A DNA stretch of 64,000 nucleotides from Lantana camara (GCA_037501455.1 CM074863.1:14008001-14072000), one strand, 5' to 3'. Positions 1 to 13,756 are shown, counted from the stretch's first letter. Notes: generated from the sequence alone by a model not told the origin. Program-made: numbers and translations.

Positions 1-3000
1 ATAAAATCTCAATATAAACATGCATGCCCAATATAAAATAATAAAAATTAACATTCATAAACTATAAGTATGAAATTAGTTCATCATTAAAATATTAAAA
101 TATTATTGAGTAGCATTCTTTGAAAAAAAAATAAAATTAGATAGTTACAAAACTCAAGTACATCAAATCCCCCAAAAATTTAAGTATTTACATTAACCCC
201 ATTGTCTTTGGATTTTTCTTACATATACCCCCTTGAGTTTTAGCATATGAAGGGTCTAATAGTAAAATCACACATTCTATTAAATTTAATGGAGGAAATA
301 ATGGACTAAGGGGGAATTCGTAATTTCTCAAACCTCAGGGGGGAATCTGTAATTTCGCCATACCTCAGGGGGCAGCTCGTAATTATCCCTATTTCTTTTC
401 TATGAACTACCAATTTAGTTCGTCAGTTTGTCAGTTGAGGTTATAAGAAGCTATAGATTATTTGGTAAATTTATGATGCATCCGTCTTTCAAAATAAAAT
501 GGTTCTGAATAGGGATGTTAGGAGCCGAGCCGAACCTGCCTGTTTTTCAGGCTCGAGCCCTAACAAAATAATTCGAGTTTGCAAGCCTACGGACACATAA
601 TAGGCTCGAGTTCTTCTTTAGCTCAAACCTGTCAAATCCAAGCTCAAACCATACAAGGCTAACTCACTTGGTGGGCTTGCGAGCTGGCTCGATTCGTATC
701 CATCCCTAGTTTAGAATTAGTGAATAAAGTTAAAACCCTAGAGAAAGTTTTGATTTTTAAAATTTCGTGTGTCGACTGATTGCAGGGACCAAGGAAGAAA
801 ATCCTACTCGCTCTGCAACCTCGTCCGAAACCACAAGCCTAACGTTGATTCTGGATGCAGATGAGATTTACATATAGTTTTGCAAGCCGTGTGCCTTTGA
901 ACAGTTCCAAGATGCTCATATTGGTGAGCATTGTTCATACATGGAAATACATTTTATATCCACTTTGATGTAGTAGAATTTCCCCTGTCCTTTAATTCTA
1001 GTGGTACTTTGGCTTAGACTCTGCATGCAGGCATATTCCTATTAGCATTTAACACTATGCATGCACAATTGAGATTTGAGCATGTACCTTTTTGTAGTTA
1101 TGCCATCCTATTTGGTGACTAAGTGACAATTACAGCATCTCCAATTATTCATTTTTAGTAAGCTTTCTGATACAGCCTTTGTCATATTTCACTTCTGTTG
1201 ACATTTGTGGTTCACCTGCATATATTGAGGAAAGTTTCTCCATGATTGATGAATAGTGTGTGAAGGAATTTGAAGTAAAGAGGCTAAAGTTATACTGTGG
1301 TTATTGTGCATATATTCTCTTCTCATCTTTTTGATAAGCTTTTGGCTTTTCTTTGTGAAAGTGGGGTGCGACTCTTCACATCACATCTTATCCAATCCAA
1401 CCTAAAGCTTGGGAATCATCACTGTTCTTATTCTTTTACCCTCTCTTCAAGATGGTGATAACGATTGAGAAATATGAGTTTACATTGTGGTCGAACTGTA
1501 GCTTACTGTACCTGAAATAATGGATTCTTCATCCAAATTCATTGACGTTTGAAAAGGTTAATGATGTGAAGTCAATCACAAGTATGAATTTTGAGGCTTT
1601 CTGTAGTTTTGCCTTGCAAGGTTCATGCATGTTGATGCTATTGTGTGTTTATGTAAGTACCATGAAACTTCATTGGACCATGTTTCGGAAATGCAGAGGA
1701 AAGGTGTTTTCTTGCACATCTTTTAAGTCACGGCACGTATTCCATGTTTCCCTGTTCTTGCCTAGGTATAATCGTGTTTCAATGGGCATCTTCTAGGCCC
1801 ATTGTAATGATTGGAAACAAGAAAATCTTGTAATGTGAAATCAAAGGGTTAAAATGGACTCACAAGGAACTCGAATGTTGTATAATTCTAACCATCGATA
1901 ATAGTTGCGTATCAAATAAGTTGAATGCAGAATTCATAATTAAATTAATAAAATGCTGAACCACCAAGTAGCTAAAAATTTAAATATAAAATATCTAGTT
2001 AAATTAGCATAACTTTGAACCATTGAGTTTTAAATATATGTCAAAACCGGAGGAACATTGAAATGTTAATGTGCAAGATCTTTAAGGAAAATCCCACTAG
2101 AGATTTGATTACATTAATAGATTTCCATTAGATTCTATGGTAATTGCTAGAAACAGTATATTCGAATCCTCCAGAAGAAATGCCCTTAAAATTTTAAACT
2201 ACATATCATTTTCTAGAGGTGTAAATGTAATTGCCAATGACATGATTTAGCTTTAGAAAATTGGGAATGCGACATTAAATGAATAAAATAAGTCTAGACA
2301 TGTGAATTTTGAGTGTTACTCAAAAACTTTATAAAATCTTTCATTACTGTTCCCCTTTATGCGAGGCAATTCTAATACAAATTTTATATCTCTAGTGAAG
2401 TGACATATTATGAGTATATATACATATAGATGATAGCTCCTGCTGAGGGGATTATAATATGCATGCATTTATATGCAAGTTATTCGTGAAAGACATTGAG
2501 TGTTAAAATGACTTGGTTATCCGCCATAAAAAAAAATGACTTGGTTATTGTGAGAGCCAACAAATGGTTAGTTCACCTGTCCTCGAATCAAGATTTATGT
2601 TGTACCAAAAACGAAATAATCAAGATTTATGGGCCATCTTAGATTTTGGAGTTCTATGTGACAGCATTGTACGAAATTATATGTTTTAAATGTCATCCCA
2701 ACCTAGGAAACAGCCCCAACACTAACATAAACACATACATACATATACACATACACAAATTGTTTAATTATATATATATATATATAGACACAAATGGTTG
2801 GTGAGACACTATTCTATCTGTGAAGTTTGAGGTTCTAAAACCCTATTATGATGAGTTTTAGACCCAAGTTCGAATCCTTTTATTTGTACGAAGGTATTGT
2901 TTTAGTTTTATTCATATAGGCGGTATCAGAAATTTTGATATGAGGCGATTACACATTAAAATATTGGATACAAAATTAGTGAAATTTATTTTTTTTGCTG

Positions 3001-4929
3001 GCCAGGAATTAGAGACGGATTGTTCCTGTTCTATATATATATGTGTATATGCAAATCTGTGCCTGCATACACTGGCACTCTATGAAAACATTGGAAGAAC
3101 AACTCAAAGCATATCCCTGAGTCCCTTTAATTAGTATGATCAGCACTCAGCATATTAATCAATATTGAAATGTGTTAACAATTAACATCATTGATTAGTA
3201 ACTGTTTTAAGATGCCATTAGAAAGGGACGAATATTTGTTCTCTCACTTTAATTTCCTTTTTAAAATGTCATCATATCTAATCATACTAATCACTTGCTG
3301 GAGTATTGCTATGCCTGTTGTACCTCTAAACAGTGATTGAAACAATAAATATAATAGTAATTTGTAAAATTCATGAATAACATGAATATAATGCATTGGA
3401 ACAGACAATGAGCACAATACAGTACCGCTGCAGCCATATCAATATCATTTTTTTAAAAATTTTATCATATATTTTGTATTATCAAAGTACCTGACATGAC
3501 ACACTACGATATAAGAGAAAATATTTTCAAAATGATCCGACTATCTATGAAATATAGACAATACGTCTTATCTTCTATATATATATATATATATACTCAT
3601 ATTTTCCATGAAAAAGTGAGATCTCTTTTAAAAATTTAGATTAATTTTAATTCGAGCCTAGTTTGGTTAAACTAATTTAACGAGAGAATAAATATTTTAT
3701 ACTTATTGTGTGATTGGTAGAAAATTGATCAATTAAATAACAAGTATAATACACTTGTTATAATTATAATTAGTTCTGTTGGACTGAATTTGAACTAGCG
3801 GGAGTACTGATTAGCAACGTTAAAGGCGTAATATGAGGCTTGTCATATAATATAATGTAATATAATATTATATATGTGTGCTATAAATTTTTGACATGGA
3901 ATATTAAAGAAATGCGTGAAATATTGAATTATATCTTTGAATACGATTAAACCTCTTAATAGTTTAATAGTTGGTGAGCCATAGGCATTTGTACTTAAAT
4001 AAAAAACATCCACATCTAAGATGCTTTTAATTAATATATTTTTTAAATTATTAGTCATCATAAAAGATTCTGTACCAATCAAATAGAGTTGTTAATTTAC
4101 GGTGTATGTAGTTAAGAGTCAATTTTGGGTTTCTTTAGTTAGCAATATTTTAAGGTAGATACGGAAAGTGGTTTTGAAGATAAGTTCCCAACGTATATGA
4201 TATTTGATATTTCGTACTTTTATTGTGGTTGGCCGAGTCTCTTTTGAATATTAATAACATTTAATATTCAGAACAACGTTGTTTCATTGACAAGTTGGTT
4301 CCTATAATAATACAAATATATTTCTCTCTATATATAAATTATATGTAACTGTGTCTATGTATATAAATATAATTAATTAATTAATGAAGGTTAAATAAGT
4401 TGAGAAAACTTTGAATTTGTTCAAAGAATTAATCAGGATTCAGGAGGAAAGATTTGATTGCACCAAACATAGATTCTCTTAAATTTGTTAATGAGAAGCT
4501 TAGTCCAAGTAGGCTTGTGCAAGGGTATTCTAGTATATGTTGATATGAATATGATCGTGTGATTACCGTAAAATTTAAGAACAATAAACAATCAAATAAC
4601 ATATATATATTTGCTCATATTACTAGCTAAATTCATCCAAATTGAGTGTACATGGGCTAGAATTTTCTGCCGAGAAAATGGTCACATATACTAAGAAATC
4701 ATAATTGAAAAGTTTTTAGTTCTGAGTTCTAGTTTATTATATAGTAGTTTGTATTTATAATTTATATTGTAGTAATATAAATATATAATTGTTTGTAGTT
4801 TGTACGTACGCACCTTGAGAATTTAAAAACTATAGTTAAATATAACATTAGTAATTGATATATATTTCATTATGTCTTGATGTCGCAGCTATAATTATTT
4901 GTTTCCAATTCAAAAACCTTGATGTCAAA
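1..4929. other. AT-rich intergenic DNA, no gene supported
   Basis: No open frame here resembles a known protein. Short (TA)n tracts occur near 2770-2786 and 3575-3592. A stretch at about 150-390 repeats a phrase of the kind 'CTCAGGGGG...CGTAATT' three times, and a similar phrase recurs near 41.09-41.33 kb, so it is probably part of a dispersed repeat. At about 520-710 there is a segment rich in GGCTCGAG-like words, also repeat-like. A short open stretch after an AG at about 785 could be a terminal exon of an unseen gene, but this cannot be supported. Confidence 0.6.
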
Positions 4930-5760
4930 TTGATGAGACTCAGAAACGCGCTCGAATCAGAGCCGTCCACGTGTCGCCATCGACTGACTTGAAGACTACA
5001 TGCTCGCATTGATGGGCTCGTGAGACAATCCGGCCCACTCACTTGCCAACTAGTTCAGGCCATTGGGCCTCGGACAATTGTTCAGGTAAAGGGCCAGAAC
5101 CGACCGACTTAGCGCTCGCATCTTGGCCCTCAGGGTTATCCTTATCAGGGAAGCACCCACGCGGGGACCCCATCCTTGGTGCTCGGGGTTTTGACGCTCA
5201 AAGGTCATCTGCCGTGGAGGATCCATCCATGCACTCTTCGAGCGTCATCGCGCTCGTAAATGATCCCACCACCCCTGCGAGGGACCCGAACCTTAGCAAG
5301 GAGGACTTTGGGCCTTCCTCTCACGTGACCCTCGCCAACAACCTTCGACACAAAGGTAGTGCGCACTTTGTACCTGACACGCCGCCTCCTTTTCAGAGAT
5401 GTCATTCTCATACCATCACGGGATGCCACGTGTTAGGGCAACACAGGTTTGGGACCACATGGTCAATTTACCCATTTACCCTCACCCCTAACATATGAAT
5501 AGAGGAGAACGCGTGCTTTCTCCCCCAAGCAATCTTCTGCATACACTTCACACTGGGCATTCCCTCTCTCCATTTTTTCTGCATCTTCCTAAGCTCCGTG
5601 ATCACCTCACCACAGTTGCATCACCATTACCTCTTGCACTCTTGGTGTTATCCTAGCTGGAAGAACCCACGCACAAAAAGGAAACCCAGTTCCTGAGGCT
5701 TTCACGCCTGTGATGGTCTTCCCCTTTTCACAAATGTTAAAGTGTTATTGCATTTAGGAA
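4930..5760. repeat. GC-rich island, possible solo-LTR remnant of a Tat-like gypsy family
   Basis: Base composition jumps from AT-rich to GC-rich and back. The segment is full of GCGCTCG/CTCGTGAG words and contains 'gatgccacgtgt', all of which also occur in the LTR of the complete gypsy element at 51-64 kb. A TATA-like 'catatgaataga' near 5493 followed by a pyrimidine-rich stretch fits an LTR U3/R/U5 layout. No matching TG..CA ends or target duplication could be fixed, so the borders are approximate. The open frames inside have no recognisable domain and are read as repeat DNA. Relationship to the downstream gypsy family is an inference from shared words. Confidence 0.4.
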
Positions 5761-8092
5761 GCTCAGATTCCTGCACCATCACAAATGTTAATCTCACCAA
5801 TAAAAAAATCAATTAAAGAAAGCTCTTATTTAACACTGCATACAGTAGTGCTCGTGTTTATCGTGTGATTTGAATGCGTACAATTCTTTTCAACATAATG
5901 GGAGTGAAATGCAATGAATGAAAATGGGGTTGTTAGTGACTAAATGGCCCACTTTTCATCCTTTTATTTATCTATATCAATTAATATATGAATTTAATTA
6001 AATTGGAAAGAATAAATCAAGAAACCAAACCACCCACCCAACCCAATTCCTTCCTAAATTGCCCTCAACAAACACACACACGTCAAGAACATAACCACCT
6101 CCCAAAACCCTCAACTAATTTGAGCTTAATTAATTAGTTTCATTAATTAAGTGTACGATACTTATCTCAAATTCTCAATCATATGTATTTATTATTTCTA
6201 GAATGAATGTATTGATTAATTTAATTGTTATGAAGAAAGAGGATGTTGTGATGAGCTATACACAATAAAAAAGTGAGAAAATAATTTTTTAAATCATCAC
6301 TAAAATGACATTAAAAAAATCGATAGAAATTTTTAACGAGGAATTTCCGCCAATCAGTTATCAATAAATTTACTAAAAAAAAATTGCGACGACCGACCAA
6401 AAAATAGAAAGAAAAAAATATAAAAATTGAGTGTAGTTTGTCTGAATTCGTAGCGATAAGTCTAAGTAACATTATAGTTAGTGCTGCTTTAATTTGAAAA
6501 AGGGGGGAAAATAGTTGTTTTCATTTTAAATACTTAACGATAGCATGCCTATTTGGAATTCTTTTGGCCAAAACAAGAAAGAAAGAAAGCAATTGGGAAT
6601 AGACTAGAAACAAGACACATAGGAACTTAATCAACTAATTAAAAATAAAGAAGGTGGGAATTGAATTGATATGATCATGAAAATGAGAATTTTTGCAAGA
6701 TTTATTGGTGGAATTTAGTCCACCAATTTGAGGATAACAATAACAATAATAGTAATTAATTAAATTAATTAAGATTAGACAATGGAATAACAAACACAAA
6801 AATCTAATTAATATAACATTGTTTTCTTACATATGTCCCCAAAGGCAAAGGCTATGAGGGGTCCAGACATCAACAACTGTCCAACACAAATGCCATTTGA
6901 TTGGTACTAAATGGTGACTGGATTCACCTTAAAAACATATGCTTTTGGAACTCGTATAAAATATAAGCTTTTGCTGCTCTAAGAAGATATGCCCAGATTT
7001 GGTTCAAGACTTGTTATCATTAATTTATCTTAATTTATTAATTTGCTTACGTCATTATCCACTTCTTAAATATTCCTTTGTTTAGCAACCCACTCTTCCC
7101 CTAATCTAATCACTAATCACCTTTTTTTCTATATTTAATTACATTAATTAATAATCAATGGATCCCAGAAAAACATGGTCAAGATTAAAGCAAGTATTAA
7201 TTAATCCTATTATTATAACTATTTAAACTTTAGGTATATAATATACATGGAGTGTTGAATGCGGATAATTACAACGAACCTTCGGTTAAGTGCTGAATAA
7301 TCAACAATCTACAGGGATTAATCAACCAATTAATTGATTAATTAGGTAATTAATTAATCAAGATTATGTGTATGCAGCTGTTGGATGGGACTAGGCACCT
7401 GAACATGTACATATATTCTATATTACTAAATATTCCATGTGTTTAGTTTATGTTATAAGCTTTGGTTAGAGAATAATGATACATGAATCCACTAATTAAT
7501 TGGTCAATCAAAATAACCTTATTTAATTAAGCATTTTTATGACGTACAGTAAGGTAGATTTGTTAATTAGTTTAATTTTCTGCAAAGGCTAGATCGCCAC
7601 CCTTCCAGGTGATTGCATCCCCATCTTTCTTTTGACTTTTTCCAATTGGGGTTTTAATATAAAATTAATATCTTCATCCCACTTCTCTAAGCATGGAATA
7701 AAAGTTATTAAACAAATATATTGTCACATTTTTTATTTTTATATGATTTTGAAGTGGTTACAAGGCCATAGTTTGCTTTACTTATAATATATACACTGAA
7801 TCCTCTTTGGTGGGAAAAAGTTTATGGTGTATCTACTACATTATTATAAAGCATATAATTATAATATTGTTAATTGCATCAGACAAAACTTACCCTAATC
7901 TGACTATTCCTTTTTATCCTTTTTTGTTGACCTTTGAGGTACGTTTGTGTGCTGTTTCTTTCTTTATTTTCTTTTCTTTTTTATCATTATAAAAATCAAA
8001 TCTTTTTAAAATTTAACAAAAAAAAAGAAAAAACTATTCTTGCATTTGAGATGCAATGCATAGTCAATAACAATAGGGTGTCTTTCTCTCCT
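5761..8092. other. AT-rich spacer upstream of the C2H2 gene
   Basis: No coding segment is supported. The stretch is rich in TTAATTAA-type words and homopolymer runs and probably holds the distal promoter of the zinc-finger gene that starts at 8221. Nothing more specific can be read. Confidence 0.5.
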
Positions 8093-8117
8093 ATATATAT
8101 ATATATATATATATATA
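8093..8117. repeat. (TA)n microsatellite in the C2H2 core promoter/5' leader
   Basis: An uninterrupted TA tract ends about 100 bp before the start codon at 8221 and runs directly into 'tataagaggg'. It could itself serve as the TATA region, so its length may affect transcription start. The role is inferred from position only. Confidence 0.7.
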
Positions 8118-8220
8118 AGAGGGATGCACTACATAACTTAGAAACAAAAATTAAAGAAACATTTCATCTTTCCCTTAATTCCATACCATATATAGTTTCA
8201 AACAAACATATAGGGCGATC

Positions 8221-8901
8221 ATGGAGACAAATAATAGCCTCTCTTGCTCTCATGAAAGATCCATCACTAATCCAGATAGAAAGCTCAAGCTTTTCGGAGT
8301 CGAGCTCGAGCCATCGTTGGATCGGGATAAAGGACTGTCATCGGAGGGCGATGACAGCGTCAACTCGTCGTCGGCTTCGTCAACCGTGACGGAAAAGGTG
8401 GGCCCCACGGAACCCGCAGAGGACAAGAAGTTCGAGTGCCAATATTGTTTGAAGGTCTTTGCAAACTCGCAGGCTTTGGGTGGGCATCAAAATGCACACA
8501 AGAAGGAAAGGATGAAGAAGAAGAGGCTTCAGCTTCAAGCAAGAAAGGCAACCATCAATAGCTATTACAATATTCAGCCCTTTCACTATAGTAGTAGTAA
8601 TTACAGCATTAATAGCGTAATTAAGCATAATAATTCTTTCAATTTTTATGGCTCTAAAGATAATAATAATAATTATAGTAATAATAATCCTGCATGGTTC
8701 TATGATCCTGCTGAGATTTCGATCTACGATGAATCCCAGATCGTGAGTTTTGGTCTGATGGATGAGGAAGAATCCAACACCTTTAGTCTGACACACGTGG
8801 ATAGATCTAGGCCGTCCATCAGTAAGCCTAGTTCGAAGAAAAGTTGTACTAGGAAAAGCTTAGATCTTCAGTTAGGGTTGAGTTTGCATTCACCTGTCTG
8901 A
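8221..8901 (+). CDS. single C2H2 zinc-finger repressor, GIS/ZFP5/ZFP6/ZFP8 type
   Basis: A 226-residue, intronless protein. It has one plant C2H2 finger at residues 71-93 with ligands C73, C76, H89 and H93 (C-x2-C-x12-H-x3-H) and the plant-specific QALGGH helix at 84-89. An N-terminal LKLFGVEL stretch (22-29) is typical of the GIS/ZFP5/6/8 subfamily. A basic run KKERMKKKR follows the finger and may act in nuclear localisation. Residues about 135-155 are Asn-rich. The C terminus carries an EAR repression motif, DLQLGL (215-220). Family knowledge: these nuclear factors act in gibberellin/cytokinin control of trichome and root-hair development, usually through EAR corepressors. The first ATG gives a complete domain set, and length and single exon match the family. 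Which paralogue it is cannot be told. No gene lies within 16 kb on the right. Confidence 0.93.
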   Translation: METNNSLSCSHERSITNPDRKLKLFGVELEPSLDRDKGLSSEGDDSVNSSSASSTVTEKVGPTEPAEDKKFECQYCLKVFANSQALGGHQNAHKKERMKKKRLQLQARKATINSYYNIQPFHYSSSNYSINSVIKHNNSFNFYGSKDNNNNYSNNNPAWFYDPAEISIYDESQIVSFGLMDEEESNTFSLTHVDRSRPSISKPSSKKSCTRKSLDLQLGLSLHSPV

Positions 8902-11463
8902 ATCTCAAAACCCTGATCAATAGAGATGTATACAGTTAATTACGGTTGGTAATATATATTTTTCTTGAAATAGTATTAATGGGGCAATGAAATTAATTAA
9001 ATCCCAATATTTTTTTCTTGTTATTTAATTACGAATTTACATTTATTCATATATATTGTAGCCTTTTTGTTTAATTTGATTGATGAATAATTGAATATAT
9101 ACATATATGCTTATGATGACGATTATTAAATTAGAAATTTTGTCCCTTTTAACTATATTTTTCTATAATTATTATTTATTGATATATACTGTAATTAACG
9201 AGTGGTTTTATTATAAAATATATGATGATTAATATGGCCAGAGAAGGCTAATTAGCTCTTTAATTTGATGACACGTAGAACATAATGGTAAGTTTAATTA
9301 TTAATCGTTCAAATAGATGAATTATTTTCTATGTTATGTTATGCTTTCAGCTTTCGTATCCTTTTTTGCTGAATCATGCTTGGGAATTAGGTTACGCATA
9401 TGAATTAAATTATGACATATTTAATAGGAATAATGATGTAGTTGTTCTTAGACAACACGGGAGCCAAAGGGTATGCTTATTTGGGTAGAAATTATTAATT
9501 TTGACTTATGGCGGGATGTTTAAGTTTAAGATATTAAACATATATAATTAGAATAGTTTATTTCTCATGAAAAATACTCGGGTATTATAGATATGTTCTT
9601 ATGACCATTTCAAGATAAGATTAATAATATTGTCTACATACAAGAATTTATCCATCGTACGCTGGATTAATTATAATACATGGACTGATGGACATGGATA
9701 TGGAAATACGGACATAACAAAATATAGATATAACGATACAAATTATTTCTAAAATTTATCATCGAAAAGGTGTCAAATATATACGATATTCAATACAAAT
9801 ATTTTATACAAGATAATATGATGAAATAATATTTATAAGAGGGATTATTACTCTTACCCGAATTAACAGTTTTGGTTCAAGTACGGGAGATGGTTAAAGA
9901 CCTTCGAGACGAGTTTCATCAGTTCGCAGGAGGAATGGATCCTTGAAATTATTAATGTTAATCTTAGGCTCTAATGCACGGACACTTCTAAAAATATCAG
10001 TTTGCCGTGTCGTGTTGTGTCGTGTCGTGTCCGACACGTGTCCGACACTTCTCACGTGAAAAATTCACAAAAAAATCCATGTTGCCGTATCCATGTCATG
10101 TCGTGTCCGTGTCGCCGTATCCGTATCCATGCAACATAGTTCTTAGGTAAGTATCAACTACGAGCTAAGGTTTCTTTTAGTTTAATTTTAGAGGAAGAAT
10201 ATTGCCATATTAACAAGTAACAAGCATTGATGAATAATATATAGTTGTGTGCATGTAGTGATGAAACTATATATAAATATGGTGATATTAGTGGCCGTTT
10301 TTACTTTAAATTATTTTCTATATGGGATAGCGGAGATCAAGTAATTCCACTAATTTTAAAATTGTCTTTATACGTGTGGTATGTATTTTGACTATCAAGA
10401 AGTGATTACTAACTCTAAGATTCTGTTCCACCAACTACATGCATGTATAACAATAAGTTTATCGGATGAGATGATGACTTTGGGAATGGAGCAGATTTAG
10501 ATATTCTCATAAATTGTTTCACTTTTTGAGGTACTTACAATTTATCGAAATAATTAATCATTATAGTTGATAGTGAACTTGAAAAATGAAAGAGCAAAAT
10601 ACTTATTTTTCTAAATGAATATTTCTATCAATATCACTTCATAATCTTTTCAATATTTGTGTCTTGTGAGGTTCTTTAATTATCCACTGATATTGGAACC
10701 ACAAAAAGTTTCCATCATTTTCCAGACTACTTGAGCCTACCAAAGATTTTGAACTAAATAACTACTAGTCTACTGGGACAAGACAAGCTTTAATTTCTCA
10801 TTTATTTTATGGGCTCCATTAATGGGCCTAAACAAGCTAATTATTTGCCGGGTTGAGTGGTCTAATAAAATTGCAATTGCTAAAATGGGCCGAATAGTAG
10901 ACTCGGGCCTGAATAAGTAAATATTAGACTACGACGGACAGGCTGGAGATAAAGACAAGTACTCAATACACTGTGTAAACATGAGGTTTTAATTGACGTC
11001 ATTATGGTTTTAAACTTAACCACACAAGAACCCACACATTTATTGAAGGAAATCGTTATCATTAATTAACAAAATTGATATTTCTTTATTGTTGATGTAA
11101 TTGTCTTTCCGGACTCTGAAAGTCTATGGCATTTAACAATTACTTAGTGTAAGATAACTATTATAAACTTGCTTTATGATTGTGTCCGAAATTAGTTGAG
11201 TACATGCATGATCTCAGTATTGGTCAAACGTGAACCTTGAGTTTTGTTTTCAAGATTCACCTTCCTGCACAAGAGGGTAGAAGGTCGGGCTCAGTCTTAT
11301 ATTCAAATTAGCAAATGTGTAAAAATAAATTTTAGAGGCCATATTCATGAGTAATTGACGTCCAAGTGAAATAATTAGAAATGTAAGGGTATTTAATAAG
11401 CTAAACTCCAAGCGGAGTAATCCAATGACAGGGGATATTTGGAAGCATGATATCACCTCTACA
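8902..11463. other. AT-rich intergenic DNA downstream of the C2H2 gene
   Basis: No gene supported. Around 9970-10140 is a low-complexity patch built from CGTGT/GACACG words (for example 'cgtgtcgtgtccgacacg'), which looks like a simple-sequence or SINE-like repeat. Otherwise nothing is recognisable up to the target duplication of the copia element at 11464. Confidence 0.55.
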
Positions 11464-11468
11464 AGTGA

Positions 11469-11717
11469 TGAAGAAATTGATAAACGGAGAAGACAGCGCA
11501 CAGAGAAGCAGAGAGGAATTAGGGTTGTAGAAAAATACTCAATGAATTAATTTCGTGCGTAAAGGTTACAAAGATATACAAGATACGTAAATAGAGCCAC
11601 GTGACAACGGCTAGTTGGGACCTGTAGAAAAAACACAAAAGAGAAGTAAAAACAAACACGCTTCTATAAACAAAAGAAAATAAGAAAATAAAATACAAAA
11701 ATATACGAAAGTCAACA
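11469..11717 (-). repeat. 3' LTR of the copia element
   Basis: 249 bp, reading TGTTGACTTT...CAATTTCTTCA on the minus strand. A polypurine-like AAGGCGGC lies directly upstream (11718-11725), as expected before a 3' LTR. Its first 81 bp match 19634-19714 with a few substitutions. Confidence 0.88.
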
Positions 11718-11724
11718 GCCGCCT

Positions 11725-12859
11725 TCAAGTTGGAGTTTTGTTGAAAAGAAAGCCCAACTTGCACAAAATACGTCGAAATAATGGACCTCCCAATGACTTG
11801 GTAAAAATATCTGCCAACTGTTGCGAGGTATGCACATGCCGAAGAGAAACAAAGCCACGTTTGAACTGGTTACGAACGATATGGCAGTCGATCTCAAGAT
11901 GCTTTGCGCTCATGGAACACTGGATTTTAAGTAATGTGGATTGCCGCCTGGTTATCGCACCAAAGAGTAATCGGAAGCGAAACTGGAACTTGAAGATCCC
12001 CAAGTAGATAGCTCAACCATTGTAACTCAGCTACTGTAGCTCCTAAACTGCGATATTCCACCTCCCATGAGGATTTACTGACAGTAGCCTGCTTCTTGGA
12101 CTTCCAGGAGACCAATGAATTCCCTAACAAAATGCAAAAACCTGTCAGTGAGCGCCTAGTAATAGCACAAGTAGCCCAGTCCGCGTCACTATAAGCCACA
12201 AGCTTAAATGTGCTGTAGATAGGGAAGAAAAGACCTGTTGTTTTAGTGCCAGCAAGATAACGTAGCACGTGCTTGGCTGCATCCCAATGTTCCTGCATAG
12301 GATGAGAAACAAACTGGCTTAGTTGTTGTACAGCAAAGCTTAAATCAAGTCGGGTAAGATTTAAGTACAACAATCGTCCAATCAGGCGCCTGTATTGCGC
12401 TGGATCAGAGTAGGGATGCCCAGAATCATGAGAGAATTTATGACCCCCAGGAAAAGGAGTAGATACAGACTTAGCTTTGTCAAATCCCGCATCAGAGAGT
12501 AAGTCTGAAATGTATTTCTTTTGGGTAATCATCATCCCATTAGAACACCTGAAGATCTCAAGACCTAAAAAATATTTAGCATTGCCTAGGTCCTTAATAG
12601 TGAACTCATTATGCAAGAACCGTTTAACATCTAAAATCACAGCATTATCAGATCTAGAAATTAAGACATCATCAACATAAACAACTAACATGATAAAGCA
12701 AGAATATCTGGATAAAGTAAATAAGCAATGATCATGAGGAGACTGGGCAAACCCATAGGCCAATAACTTATTAGTGAACTCAAGGTTTCATTGCCTAGAA
12801 GCCTATTTAAGGCCATACAATGATTTCTTTAGCTTACACACTTGGCCTGGACCAGCCTT
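11725..12859 (-). pseudogene. copia pol 3' part: reverse transcriptase C-terminal half and RNase H
   Basis: This continues the pol frame broken by the solo LTR. Visible motifs are KKSLYGLKQ-like sequence at the junction, the RT active site YVDDVLIS near 12670-12690, LVAYSDADWA and TGFCILLGNSLVSWKSKKQ of RNase H, then IFTKSL near the end. A stop follows AAIHIT near 11925 and a frameshift lies just after it, since the final segment (HLEIDCHIVRNQF...) is in another frame. The first RT motifs are found beyond the insertion, at 16296 and above. The protein cannot be made in one piece. Confidence 0.88.
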
Positions 12860-13151
12860 TGTTGGAAAACAGGAATCAGAAAGCAGCGGAAATTTAAAAA
12901 ATTTTCCAACAAAAAGGATCGAAACTCGCAATCGTGAATCCGAATTGGTAGAAATTAGAAAGGGTAATTTACATCCAGATACCCTCTGTTATACGAAATT
13001 ATCACTAAAAACCCTGTCAAAAAAAAAAAAACCATAAAAAACCCTATATATTTAAAAATGTGTTCAAAAAACCCTGCAACGAGAACGTGCGTTACACGCG
13101 AGTTGACTGCAAGTATGATTGAGTTTTTTATCACTTTTTTACCTGAAATGA

Positions 13152-13429
13152 CTATTTTGCCCATGTATTAATTTAATAGAAAAACAAAAAAAAAAAAAAA
13201 GAAAGAAAGAAAAGGAAAAATGGGGGAAGACTTCGTCTTCTTCCCCCCCTGTATGGAGGTCCTCTTCCCCCAGTACAAGCATCACCATCATCGCCGGCGC
13301 ACCATCACCAACGGCCAAACCACAACCATCAACCATCGTCTCTCTATTTTGCCCATGTATTAATTTAAATTAAAAAAAAAAGAAAGAAAACGAAAGAAGG
13401 GGGAAGACTTCGTCTTCTTCCCCCCTGTA
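13152..13429. repeat. direct duplication with a hairpin in each copy, inside the nested MULE
   Basis: Copies at 13152-13253 and 13344-13429 (offset 192 bp) share 'ctattttgcccatgtatt', an A-rich tract, and the palindrome GAAGAC-TTC-GTCTTC flanked by G and C runs. The palindrome could form a stable stem-loop. The segment between the copies is unrelated. Confidence 0.75.
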
Positions 13430-13756
13430 CAACCATCACCATTATCCCGGCGCCCCTCACCGCCTGGAGAGAAGAGAGCCGCGGCGGGGAAAAGAGAGCT
13501 GCTGCCGCCTGGAGATGGAGAGAAGAGAGCCGCGGCGGTGGCGGAGATCGAGAGAGGGGGAGTGGGGGGGGGATGGCGGAGATCTAGAGGCGGAAGGGAG
13601 ATCTTCGGCGATCTGTGAGGCAGTGGAGATGGAGAGAAAGTAGCTGCGACGTTCGACGGCGGAGATCGAGAGGCGGCAGTGGTGTTCGAGGCGGGAGGTG
13701 GGGACGCGGCGGCGAAGGTCTGAGGAAGACGATGTATATGTATATACAGATATATG

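Noticed and set aside
785..840. Possible terminal exon after an AG near 785 (about 18 codons, then a stop)
   Set aside because: Too short, no recognisable protein and no partner exon in the window.
1542..1796. 84-codon open frame
   Set aside because: No domain or family resemblance, AT-rich spacer composition; consistent with chance.
5043..5498. 151-codon open frame in the GC-rich island
   Set aside because: The frame follows from GC-rich LTR-like DNA. The Ser/Pro-rich product has no recognised domain.
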